Shown here: one piece after another, positions 1-7,879 of the stretch | Layout of the letters: each line of letters opens with the position of its first letter | Numbering within the stretch: the stretch's first letter is position 1 | NCBI GenBank assembly: GCA_965116665.1 | Contig: OZ220709.1 | Span: forward strand, 1,116,001-1,180,000 | Length of the DNA stretch: 64,000 nucleotides | Direction: 5' to 3' | Source of the DNA: Aldehydirespirator sp965116665 | GTDB taxonomy: Bacteria; Actinomycetota; Acidimicrobiia; Acidimicrobiales; Aldehydirespiratoraceae | Translations under genes and position numbers: made by a program | Notes under the pieces: model-generated | Databases searched by the model: none | What the model was told of the DNA's origin: nothing | What the model saw: the letters and a program-made list of their open reading frames with translations, nothing else

Positions 1-1
1 C

Positions 2-1681
2 CTGGCCCACCGGCTCGGGATGCAGGACGTCAAGCAGCAACTGGAGGACCTCGCCTTCGCCGCGCTGGAGCCCCGCCGCTATGCCGAGATCGACCAGATG
101 GTCCAGCAGCGGGCCCCCGAGCGCGACATCTACCTGGAGCAGGTGCTCTCCGGCGTGGAGTCCCGCCTGGCCGAGCTGGGGATCAAGGCTGAGGTCAAGG
201 GACGTCCCAAGCACCTGTGGTCGATCTACGAGAAGATGGTGGTCAAGGGCCGTTCGTTCGAGGAGATCTTCGACCTCATCGGCATCCGCGTGCTGGTGGA
301 CTCGGTGCGGGACTGCTACGCCGCGCTGGGCTCGATCCACGCCACCTGGCGGCCGGTGCAGGGCCGTTTCAAGGACTACATCGCCATGCCCAAGTTCAAC
401 CTCTACCAGTCGTTGCACACGACGGTGGTGGGGCCCCAGGGCAAGACGCTGGAGGTCCAGATCCGCACCCGAGCGATGCACGAGCGGGCCGAGCACGGCG
501 TGGCCGCCCACTGGGAGTACAAGGACGATTCGTCGTCGCAGGAGATGGCTTGGCTGTCGCGCATCGTCGACTGGCAGCAGGAGACCTCGGATCCGGCCGA
601 GTTCATGTCCAACCTCAAGATCGAGTTGGACACCGACGAGGTGTACGTGTTCACGCCCCAGGGAAAGGTGATCGAGCTGCCGGTGGGCGCCACGCCGGTC
701 GACTTCGCCTACAGCATCCACACCGATGTGGGCCACGCCTGCGTGGGCGCGAAGGTGAACGGCAGGCTGGCGGCTCTGGACAGCCGGCTGCTGTCGGGTG
801 ATGTGGTCGAGATATTCACAACCCGCACCGAGGGCGCGGGGCCGAGCCGGGACTGGCTGAAGTTCGTGGCCAGCCGCCGGGCGGCCAACAAGATCAAGCA
901 GTGGTACTCCCGCGAGCGCCGGGCCGACGCCATCGAGAACGGCCGCGACGACCTGATCCAGGCCCTGCGGCGCGAGGGCCTGCCCGCCCAGCGCCTGCTG
1001 AAGGACAAGCTGTTGACCACCGTCGCCGAGCAGCTCAACTACAGCTCCAACGACCTGTTGTTCCTGGCCATAGGGGAGGGCCACCAGTCGGCGTCCTCGG
1101 TGGCCGGCCGCTTCGCCCGGGCGTTGCAGGGTGACGACGACGCCGAGGGCGAGCAGGACCGGCTGCCCACGACGGCCCGGCGGCGGGCCGGCCACAGCCG
1201 AAGCGACGCCGATGTGGGCGTGCACGTGGAGGGACTCGACGACATCCTCATCCGATTGTCGCAGTGCTGCGCTCCGGTGCCGCCCGACGAGATCATGGGG
1301 TTCGTGACCCGGGGCCGGGGGGTGTCGGTGCACCGGGCCGACTGTGTCAACGCCATCGGGCTGGCGGAGGGGCAGACCGACCGGTTGATCGAGGTGGAGT
1401 GGGACGCCGACTTCGCCGGCAAGTTCTCCACGACGATCTCGGTGCACGCACTGGACCGCCCCGGCCTGCTCCGCGATGTGACTGATGTGCTGGCCGAGCA
1501 TCGCCTCAGCATCATCAGCGCGCGGGCCGAGACCGGCGACGATTTCATCGCCCGCATGGACTTCGAGTTCGAGCTGGCCGACCTGTCCCAGCTCGACTCG
1601 GTGCTGTCGAGCGTGCTGGCCCTGGAAGCAGTCTTCGAGGCCTACCGGGTAGTCCCCGGCCGCAACGGCGGATCGACCTAG
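2..1681 (+). CDS. relA: RelA/SpoT-family (p)ppGpp synthetase/hydrolase, 5' truncated by window
   Basis: Makes, and in full-length homologues also degrades, the stringent-response alarmone (p)ppGpp in the cytoplasm. The frame is open from base 2, and residues before the first ATG (LAHRLG then MQDVKQQLEDLAF) match the family, so the true start and the HD hydrolase domain lie outside the window. Visible in order: the nucleotidyltransferase domain with YQSLHTTVVGPQGK, a TGS domain (VYVFTPQGKVIELPVGATPV), the conserved cysteine region (LSQCCAPVPPDE and GRGVSVHRADC), and a C-terminal ACT domain (ALDRPGLLRDVTDVLAEH). hisS follows 33 bases after the stop. Being the bifunctional Rel type is inferred from its place beside hisS in actinobacteria. 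Confidence 0.95.
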   Translation: MAHRLGMQDVKQQLEDLAFAALEPRRYAEIDQMVQQRAPERDIYLEQVLSGVESRLAELGIKAEVKGRPKHLWSIYEKMVVKGRSFEEIFDLIGIRVLVDSVRDCYAALGSIHATWRPVQGRFKDYIAMPKFNLYQSLHTTVVGPQGKTLEVQIRTRAMHERAEHGVAAHWEYKDDSSSQEMAWLSRIVDWQQETSDPAEFMSNLKIELDTDEVYVFTPQGKVIELPVGATPVDFAYSIHTDVGHACVGAKVNGRLAALDSRLLSGDVVEIFTTRTEGAGPSRDWLKFVASRRAANKIKQWYSRERRADAIENGRDDLIQALRREGLPAQRLLKDKLLTTVAEQLNYSSNDLLFLAIGEGHQSASSVAGRFARALQGDDDAEGEQDRLPTTARRRAGHSRSDADVGVHVEGLDDILIRLSQCCAPVPPDEIMGFVTRGRGVSVHRADCVNAIGLAEGQTDRLIEVEWDADFAGKFSTTISVHALDRPGLLRDVTDVLAEHRLSIISARAETGDDFIARMDFEFELADLSQLDSVLSSVLALEAVFEAYRVVPGRNGGST

Positions 1682-1714
1682 CTAGCCGCCTGCGCGGCGG
1701 TAGCCTCGGGGGTC

Positions 1715-2992
1715 GTGGCCCAGCCCTTGTTCCGTGCCCCGGTGGGTACCCGCGACATCCTGCCGCCGGAGTCGGTCCGGCGCCGCCGGCTGGTGGCTAC
1801 CTTCGCCGATTTGGCCGACCGCTCCGGCTTCGGGTTGCTGGAGTCGCCCATCTTCGAGGACCTCGGGGTGTTCCAGCGTCTGGGCGAGACCAACGAGGTG
1901 GTCACCAAGGAGCTGTTCGAGTTCTTCGACAAGGGCGACCCTCCCCGGCACCTGGCCCTGCGTCCCGAGCTGACGGCCAGCGTGTGCCGGGCCTTCGCCG
2001 AGCATCGGCCGACGGTGCCCTGGAAGATCTGGTACTCGGGTCCCCAGTTCCGCTACGAGCGCCCCCAGGCCGGCCGCTACCGGCAGTTCGAGCAGGTCGG
2101 GGTGGAGACCCTCGGCACTGACGATCCCCACGCCGACGTCGAGGTGATCGGTCTCGGCGTGCGCTTCTACGAGGCCCTCGGCATGAGCCGGGTGCGCCTG
2201 CTGATCAACAGTCTCGGAGATGCCGAGAGCCGTCCGGCCTACGACGCCGCGCTGGCGGCCTATCTCCAGCGCCGGCGGGACGAGCTCTCCGAACAGTCCC
2301 GCGTGACCCTGGAGCGCAACCCCTTGCGGGTGCTCGACTCCAAGCGGGAGCATGACCAGCCCGTGATCGCGGAGGCGCCGGTGATGGCCGACTTCCTCTC
2401 GGGGACCTCGGCCGACCACTTCGCCGCGGTCACCGCCGGGCTCGACAGCCTGGACGCGTCCTACGAGGTCTCGCCCCGGCTGGTGCGCGGCCTCGACTAC
2501 TACACCCGCACCACCTTCGAGTTCGTGGCCGACGGCCTCGACACTGCCCAGAACGCGGTGGGCGGCGGCGGGCGCTATGACGGGCTGGTGGAGGAGTTGG
2601 GCGGCGCGCCCGCACCCGGCATCGGTTTCGCTCTGGGCGTCGACCGCATCCTGCTGGCCTGCGACGCGGAGGGCGCCTTCGGTCCGGATCCCGCGCCCGT
2701 GCAGGCGTTCGTGGTGGACGTCGCCGGCGGCCAGAGCGCAGTGGTGCTGTGCGACCGGCTCCGGCAGGCCGGCCTGGGCGTGGACCGGGCCTTCGACAGC
2801 CGTTCCATGAAGGCCCAGATGAAGCGAGCGGACCGCTCCGGGGCCACCGTGACGGTCATCGTCGGCCCCGATGAGCGGGCCGCGGGCACCGCCACCGTGC
2901 GCGACATGCGCTCCGGCGGCGGCCAGCGCCAAGTCCCCGAGTCCGACGTGGTGGCGGTCGTCACCGAGATCTTGGCGGGTGCGGCGCCATGA
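1715..2992 (+). CDS. hisS: Histidyl-tRNA synthetase
   Basis: Class II synthetase that charges tRNA-His. The 425-residue length is normal for the bacterial enzyme. The class II core is visible: RPELTASVCRAF, the motif 2 region FRYERPQAGRYRQF, the histidine-binding signature GLDYYTRTTFEFV, and the motif 3 region GGGGRYDGL followed by GIGFALGVDR. The C-terminal anticodon-binding domain occupies roughly the last 100 residues. It starts at a GTG whose next codons (AQPLFRAPVGTRDILPPES) match the family N-terminus. Its last four bases overlap the aspS start (ATGA), so the two are translationally coupled. Confidence 0.96.
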   Translation: MAQPLFRAPVGTRDILPPESVRRRRLVATFADLADRSGFGLLESPIFEDLGVFQRLGETNEVVTKELFEFFDKGDPPRHLALRPELTASVCRAFAEHRPTVPWKIWYSGPQFRYERPQAGRYRQFEQVGVETLGTDDPHADVEVIGLGVRFYEALGMSRVRLLINSLGDAESRPAYDAALAAYLQRRRDELSEQSRVTLERNPLRVLDSKREHDQPVIAEAPVMADFLSGTSADHFAAVTAGLDSLDASYEVSPRLVRGLDYYTRTTFEFVADGLDTAQNAVGGGGRYDGLVEELGGAPAPGIGFALGVDRILLACDAEGAFGPDPAPVQAFVVDVAGGQSAVVLCDRLRQAGLGVDRAFDSRSMKAQMKRADRSGATVTVIVGPDERAAGTATVRDMRSGGGQRQVPESDVVAVVTEILAGAAP

Positions 2993-4764
2993 CCGGCCGC
3001 GACGCCACCGCGATGAGGACCGACCTCTGCGGCCGTCTCGGATCCGGCGACACGGGCCGCACCGTGACCGTGTGCGGCTGGGTCGATCGCCGGCGTGAGC
3101 ACAGCGAGCACCTCGCCTTCATCGATCTGCGAGACCACAGCGGTGTGCTGCAGTGCGTGGTGGACGGGGCCCGCGACCTGCGCTCGGAGTACGTGGTGCG
3201 CATCACCGGCACCGTCACGTTGCGCCCCGAAGGCACCGCCAACCCCGCGCTGGCCACTGGCGAGATCGAACTCCAGGACTGCGAGGTCGAGCTGCTGTCG
3301 CGGGCCGAGCCGCCCCCGTTCCCCCTCGACGAGCGCACCGACGTCGACGAGACGCTGCGCCTGCGGCACCGCTACGTGGACCTGCGCAAGCCCCGGATGC
3401 AGCGCAACCTGCGGGCCAGGGCCGCGGTCAACCGGGCCATCCGCCGGGCCATGGACGCCCAGGGCTTCGTGGAGGTCGAGACGCCGATGCTCATCGCCTC
3501 CACCCCCGAGGGGGCCCGCGACTTCGTGGTGCCGTCCCGCAAGGAGCCGGGCTCGTTCTACGCCCTGCCCCAGAGTCCCCAGATCTTCAAGCAGCTGACC
3601 ATGGTGGGCGGCGTCGACCGCTACTACCAGATCGCCCGCTGCCTGCGCGACGAGGACCTGCGGGCCGACCGCCAGTTCGAGTTCTCCCAGCTCGACGTGG
3701 AGGCGTCGTTCGCAACCCGCGACGATGTGGTCGGCTTCGTTTCAAGGGCCGTGGCCGAGGCCACCGTCGAGGTATCCGGTCATGATCCCGGAACTTTCGG
3801 TCACATGACCTGGCACGACGCCATGGAGCGCTTCGGCTCCGACAAGCCCGACACCCGTTTCGGCATGGAGCTGGCCGAACTCACTCCGATCTTCGCCGGC
3901 ACTAAGGCCCGGGTGTTCCAGGCCCCGTGCGTGAAGGGGATCTGCCTGACCGGGGGCGCGGAGACCCTGCCCCGAAGCCGGGTCGACGAGCTGGTGGCCA
4001 CCTGCCAGCGCTGGGGAGCCAAGGGCCTGGCCTGGATGCGGGTCGTGGCCGCCGGCGAGGGCGGCTCTGCCCTCGACGGTGGCGTGGCCAAGTTCCTGTC
4101 ACCGGCCGAGGCCGCCGGGGTGATCGAAGCCCTCCGGTCCCGGCCCGGCGACATGGTGTTCCTGGTGGCCGACGAGCGCCCGGTGGTGCGCCACGTGCTG
4201 GGGCTGCTGCGGTTGGAGCTGGGACGCCCGCCGGTCAACGACGGCAGCTTCAACTACCTGTGGGTTCTGGACTTCCCGCTGTTCGAGGGACTCACCGCCG
4301 ACGGCGAGCCGATCCCGTCGCACCATCCCTTCACCATGCCCCACGAAGACGATCTCCCGTTGCTGATGTCGGGACAGCCACTCGACGGCGAGGCACTGCT
4401 GGGCATCCGCAGCCAGGCCTACGACCTCGTGCTCAACGGCTGGGAACTCGGCTCGGGCAGCGTCAGGATCCACCGCCGCGAGGTCCAGCAGCGCATCTTC
4501 GAAGTCTTGGGCATCGCCCCCGACGAGGCTCAGGAGCGCTTCGGGTTCCTGCTGGACGCCTTCCGGTACGGCGCCCCGCCCCACGCCGGCTTCGCGGTCG
4601 GCCTGGACCGTCTGGGCGCCCTGCTGGTGGGGGAGGAGAACATCCGCGAGGTCATCGCCTTCCCCAAGACCCAGTCCGGCGCCGACCCCCTGACCGCCGC
4701 GCCCAGCCCCATCGCCGATGCCCACCTCCAAGAACTAGGCCTGCGAGTCCTGCCCCCGGCCTGA
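2989..4764 (+). CDS. aspS: Aspartyl-tRNA synthetase
   Basis: Class II synthetase for tRNA-Asp, 591 residues, the usual bacterial length with an inserted GAD domain. An N-terminal OB-fold anticodon-binding domain (residues about 1-110, with GVLQCVVDG) is followed by the catalytic core: ETPMLIASTPEGARDF, motif 2 RCLRDEDLRADRQFEFSQLD, and motif 3 within HAGFAVGLDRLGALL. The flipping-loop region FPKTQSGADPL is present. Whether it charges only tRNA-Asp or also tRNA-Asn cannot be judged here because no gat genes are visible. It overlaps hisS by four bases; 48 bases separate its stop from the convergent vapC. Confidence 0.96.
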   Translation: MTGRDATAMRTDLCGRLGSGDTGRTVTVCGWVDRRREHSEHLAFIDLRDHSGVLQCVVDGARDLRSEYVVRITGTVTLRPEGTANPALATGEIELQDCEVELLSRAEPPPFPLDERTDVDETLRLRHRYVDLRKPRMQRNLRARAAVNRAIRRAMDAQGFVEVETPMLIASTPEGARDFVVPSRKEPGSFYALPQSPQIFKQLTMVGGVDRYYQIARCLRDEDLRADRQFEFSQLDVEASFATRDDVVGFVSRAVAEATVEVSGHDPGTFGHMTWHDAMERFGSDKPDTRFGMELAELTPIFAGTKARVFQAPCVKGICLTGGAETLPRSRVDELVATCQRWGAKGLAWMRVVAAGEGGSALDGGVAKFLSPAEAAGVIEALRSRPGDMVFLVADERPVVRHVLGLLRLELGRPPVNDGSFNYLWVLDFPLFEGLTADGEPIPSHHPFTMPHEDDLPLLMSGQPLDGEALLGIRSQAYDLVLNGWELGSGSVRIHRREVQQRIFEVLGIAPDEAQERFGFLLDAFRYGAPPHAGFAVGLDRLGALLVGEENIREVIAFPKTQSGADPLTAAPSPIADAHLQELGLRVLPPA

Positions 4765-4812
4765 CCGGGCCGGGCGGACTGGTCTGCTCCACTGAGTCGC
4801 GCCGGGCCGGGG

Positions 4813-5220
4813 TCAGACCGAGCCGCGCGGTACCACCCATTCAGTGGGCTGCCCGGTGACTTGGGCGATCCGGTCGTAATCGGCGTCGTAGTGCATCACC
4901 GTAACGTCGTTTGCCTCTGCGGTCGCGGCGATGAGTAGGTCCGGCACCGGCAGGCGGTGGTGGCCATGGCGGGCGAGGCGGTGCTGCACTTCGAGCGCTC
5001 GGATCGCGATCTGCTCTGTCATCGGGAATGACGTGAGAGCCATGCGCTCGGCGAGAACCTCCTCGTAGTGGTCGTACGAGCGAGCACTGTAGAGCACCTC
5101 CAGATCGACGAGCGGGCAGGTGGCGATCTGACCCTTGAGAATCAGCGGCGCGAGACGCTCATCCACGGCGTCGTGGGTGATCCTCGCCAGCGCGCTCTTG
5201 TCGGCCAGGTATACCGGCAT
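4813..5220 (-). CDS. VapC-type PIN-domain toxin ribonuclease
   Basis: Probable metal-dependent RNase toxin of a VapBC pair. The 135-residue PIN domain keeps its acidic residues: Asp in LADKSALAR near the N-terminus, Glu in VDLEVLYSA, Asp in PVPDLLIAATAE and Asp in HYDADYDRI. I chose the ATG at 5220, which overlaps the antitoxin stop codon (TGATG). An in-frame ATG nine bases upstream (5229) would add MAV. The pair lies on the minus strand in the gap between aspS and rarA, convergent with aspS, which looks like an inserted cassette in a core region. Confidence 0.85.
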   Translation of the reverse strand: MPVYLADKSALARITHDAVDERLAPLILKGQIATCPLVDLEVLYSARSYDHYEEVLAERMALTSFPMTEQIAIRALEVQHRLARHGHHRLPVPDLLIAATAEANDVTVMHYDADYDRIAQVTGQPTEWVVPRGSV

Positions 5221-5426
5221 CACCGCCATGCGCCGCGCATGACTTCGTCATCACCAAGATCGATCCCTTCCATGGACCGAAGGCGTTGTACGTGCCTGAC
5301 CCGAAGATCGAAGTCCACCACATGTTGCAGGGCCCCGTTGACGGCCTCCTTCATGGTGGACGCTCCGATCAGGTTGCGGACCTCCTCGAGCAGGTCGTCG
5401 TCGATGTCGATGAGTCGCTTGGTCAC
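5220..5426 (-). CDS. VapB-type antitoxin
   Basis: Small antitoxin (68 residues from the GTG start) that should bind the adjacent PIN toxin and its own promoter. The start MTKRLIDIDDDLLEEVRNLI and the segment STMKEAVNGALQHVV are typical of the VapB family found with PIN toxins. A longer reading from ATG 5468 exists, but its extra 14 residues would be encoded by the AT-rich palindrome that looks like the operator, so the GTG at 5426 is preferred. It overlaps vapC by one base at a TGATG junction. Confidence 0.8.
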   Translation of the reverse strand: MTKRLIDIDDDLLEEVRNLIGASTMKEAVNGALQHVVDFDLRVRHVQRLRSMEGIDLGDDEVMRGAWR

Positions 5427-5435
5427 GTCGCTCAG

Positions 5436-5464
5436 TATATCTATGGATCTCTTGAATGGATATA
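5436..5464. promoter_or_regulatory. Probable vapBC operator/promoter palindrome
   Basis: Inverted repeat TATATCTAT / ATGGATATA with an 11-base spacer (8 of 9 positions pair), in an AT-rich patch within GC-rich DNA, starting 9 bases upstream of the vapB GTG. Antitoxin autoregulation at such sites is general for VapBC pairs; binding here is inferred. Confidence 0.55.
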
Positions 5465-5509
5465 CCATCGCCAGGGTCCGGCCACGCGTTGAGGGCGTAG
5501 GGTCGGGGG

Positions 5510-6883
5510 GTGGCTGGTGACCTCTTCGATGCGGCCGCGGCCGACCGCCTGCGGATGCGCGCTCCGCTGGCGGCCCGGCTGCGGCCCCGCACCCTCGACG
5601 AGATCGTGGGCCAGGACCACCTCGTCGGGCCGGGACGGCCGCTGCGGGAGCTGATCGAGGCGGACCGGCTGTCGTCGGTGATCCTGTGGGGGCCGCCGGG
5701 CACCGGCAAGACCACGCTGGCCCGGGTGGTGGCCCTCACCACAGCCAAGTACTTCGAGGAGCTGTCCGCGGTGACTGCCGGGGTCAAGGACGTGCGGGCC
5801 GTGATCGAGCGGGCCAGGGACCGCCTCGGCACGCAGGGCACGGGCACGATCCTGTTCCTCGACGAGGTCCACCGCTTCAACAAGGCCCAGCAGGACGCCC
5901 TGCTGCCCGCGGTGGAGGACGGCCTGATCGTGCTGATCGGTGCCACCACCGAGAACCCGCACTTCGAGGTCAACCCGCCGCTCATGTCTCGCTCGACGCT
6001 GTTCCGGCTGAACCCGCTCGACAGCGGATCGCTCACGGAGCTCGTCCACCGGGGCCTGGCCGCCGAAAAGGCGACCGCCGACGACGAGGCCGTCGAGCAC
6101 CTCGCAGCCCGCAGCGGCGGCGACGGTCGCCATGCCCTGACTGGCGTCGAGGTGGCCGTGGCCCTGGCCGGCCGCCGGACCGCAGAAGCGTCCGGCCCGG
6201 CGCCGGCGGACCCGGTTCATGTGACGCTGGCCGATGCCGAGGCCGCCGCCGACGCCAAGGCGGTGCGCTACGGCCGCGACGGCCACTACGACGTGATCAG
6301 CGCGTTCATCAAGAGCATCCGGGGCTCCGACGCCGACGCCGGCCTCTATTGGCTGGCCCGGATGCTGGAAGCGGGCGAGGATCCCCGCTTCATCGCCCGT
6401 CGGCTGGTGATCCTGGCCTCCGAGGACATCGGGATGGCCGACGACGGCGCCCTGCTGGTGGCCGACGCCGCGGCCCGGGCCGTGGAGTACGTCGGCCTGC
6501 CCGAGGCCCAGCTCAACCTGGCCCACGCCGTGGTGCGCCTGTCCACCGCCCCCAAGTCGAACCGGGTGACGGTGGCCCTCGGCCGGGCTGCCGCCGACGC
6601 CCGGGCGGCAGGGGCGGGAGAGGTGCCCATGCACCTGCGAGACGCCCACTACCAGGGAGCGAAGTCGCTGGGCCACGGCGAGGGCTACCGCTACCCCCAC
6701 GATGCCCCCGACGGGTGGGTCCCCCAGGAGCACCGGCCCGCCGAGGTGGCCGCCAACGTCTACTACGAGCCGTCGGACCACGGCGCCGAGGCCGAGCTGG
6801 CCGCCAACGGCTACTACGAGCCGTCAGAGGAGGGCGCAGGAGCCGAGCGGGCCGACCGCCGGCACGGCCCCGAACGCTCCTAG
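5510..6883 (+). CDS. rarA: Replication-associated recombination protein A (MgsA/RarA AAA ATPase)
   Basis: Clamp-loader-like AAA+ ATPase acting at stalled replication forks. The 457-residue protein has Walker A GPPGTGKTT (about residues 61-69), Walker B LFLDEVHRFNKAQQD, sensor 1 GATTENPHFEVNPPL and the family C-terminal region around SEDIGMADDGALLVADAA and ALGRAAADA. The GTG start gives MAGDLFDAAAADRL, matching homologues. The last 50 residues hold a near-duplicated stretch, each copy containing a YYEPS motif, which is not part of the usual fold. It is divergent from vapBC and probably has its own promoter. Confidence 0.93.
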   Translation: MAGDLFDAAAADRLRMRAPLAARLRPRTLDEIVGQDHLVGPGRPLRELIEADRLSSVILWGPPGTGKTTLARVVALTTAKYFEELSAVTAGVKDVRAVIERARDRLGTQGTGTILFLDEVHRFNKAQQDALLPAVEDGLIVLIGATTENPHFEVNPPLMSRSTLFRLNPLDSGSLTELVHRGLAAEKATADDEAVEHLAARSGGDGRHALTGVEVAVALAGRRTAEASGPAPADPVHVTLADAEAAADAKAVRYGRDGHYDVISAFIKSIRGSDADAGLYWLARMLEAGEDPRFIARRLVILASEDIGMADDGALLVADAAARAVEYVGLPEAQLNLAHAVVRLSTAPKSNRVTVALGRAAADARAAGAGEVPMHLRDAHYQGAKSLGHGEGYRYPHDAPDGWVPQEHRPAEVAANVYYEPSDHGAEAELAANGYYEPSEEGAGAERADRRHGPERS

Positions 6884-6928
6884 GCCGGGTGCGATTGGCG
6901 GAGACCGTCGCGTCGCGGCGGTGTCATT

Positions 6929-6978
6929 CCCGCTCTTGTTCGCTGCGACCCGAGGGCCGCTCGAGCCACGGCCTCGCT
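6929..6978. repeat. Intergenic repeat, copy 1 (inverted relative to copy at 10499)
   Basis: A stretch of about 50 bases starting CCCGCTCTTGTTCGCTGCG and ending GCCACGGCCTCGCT. It is nearly the reverse complement of 10499-10547. Both copies lie just downstream of a coding region (rarA and alaS). The rest of the 154-base gap before 7038 shows no other recognisable signal. Confidence 0.7.
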
Positions 6979-7037
6979 CTTGCAGGCCGTTCGCGCACGC
7001 CTATTCGCTCGGCCTCTTGGGCCGGTATCTTGACGGG

Positions 7038-7547
7038 GTGACCGCCGTGGACCTCGCTGCCGTGATCGTCACCGTCGTATGCCTGGCGACCGTGGCCGTC
7101 CTCACTGTGGCAGTGGTCTCGCTGGTGCGGACGATGCGGGAACTGCGCGATGTCGTCGACGACCTGCGGGACTCGGCGCTGCCCATGGTGGACGACCTCC
7201 ACGCCACCGTCACGAAGGCCGACGCCGAATTGCACCGGGTGGACCGGGTGATCGGTCGGGCCGAGCGCATCGCCGCCACCGTGGACCACGCCAGCCGGCT
7301 CACCCACCGGGCGTTCGCCCCGCCGCTGATCAAGGGCCTGTCGCTGGTGTCGGGCGCGGGCCAGGCCGGACGCCGCCTGCGGGACCGGCGCCGCCATCGC
7401 CGCGCCCTGGACGTGGCATCGACGGACGGGTCCGCGCCGGCTCGAGGCACTCCCGAGGCTGTGTCGGTGGAGACCTCGCGGCGGGCCGTGGCAGGCCGGC
7501 GAAGCGAGACCGGCGGCTCCCGCCGGACCCGGAGGCGGCGGCGATGA
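7038..7547 (+). CDS. DUF948-like membrane-anchored protein
   Basis: Unknown function; 169 residues. It begins at a GTG (MTAVDLAAVIVTVVCLA) with one transmembrane segment at about residues 6-28, then a heptad-rich stretch (LRDVVDDLRDSALPMVDDLH) typical of DUF948 proteins, and ends in a basic tail rich in arginine. Position supports the call: in actinobacteria a DUF948 gene followed by a DUF6167 gene precedes alaS, as here. It overlaps the next gene by four bases (ATGA). Family assignment is from pattern and synteny, not a search. Confidence 0.75.
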   Translation: MTAVDLAAVIVTVVCLATVAVLTVAVVSLVRTMRELRDVVDDLRDSALPMVDDLHATVTKADAELHRVDRVIGRAERIAATVDHASRLTHRAFAPPLIKGLSLVSGAGQAGRRLRDRRRHRRALDVASTDGSAPARGTPEAVSVETSRRAVAGRRSETGGSRRTRRRRR

Positions 7548-7879
7548 GGCGGCTGTGGTGGCTCGGCGCGGGCTATGCGGCCGGTCTCGGGACGGCCGCG
7601 TGGGTGCGCAGCAAGGCCCGCGCCGCCGCAGACAAGTACGCGCCGGAGAACGTCCGCAACGCGGTGGCTGACCGGTCCAGGGAAGCCGCCCAGCGGGCTC
7701 AACAGACCGCGGCCGACAGCGCCAGGAACCTCGGCCGCGAGGCCCGGCGGATCGCCGATGACATCCGTCATGCGGTTGCCGAGGGCCGCGAGGCCATGCG
7801 CGACACCGAATCGGAGTTACGCGACGACGTTCATAATGACGGCGCCGGGGGACCGGACCCGGGAGAGCCCGATAGATGA
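7544..7879 (+). CDS. DUF6167-like small membrane protein
   Basis: Unknown function; 111 residues. The start MRRLWWLGAGYAAGLGTAAW forms a short N-terminal hydrophobic segment, followed by an alanine/arginine-rich amphipathic helix region resembling DUF6167/YtxH-type proteins. It is coupled to the gene before it (ATGA overlap at 7544) and to alaS after it (ATGA overlap at 7876), so the three are very likely one transcript. Confidence 0.7.
   Translation: MRRLWWLGAGYAAGLGTAAWVRSKARAAADKYAPENVRNAVADRSREAAQRAQQTAADSARNLGREARRIADDIRHAVAEGREAMRDTESELRDDVHNDGAGGPDPGEPDR

Noticed and set aside
1682..2932. A 416-codon antisense frame under hisS
   Set aside because: A shadow of hisS, whose motifs and overlap with aspS are clear.
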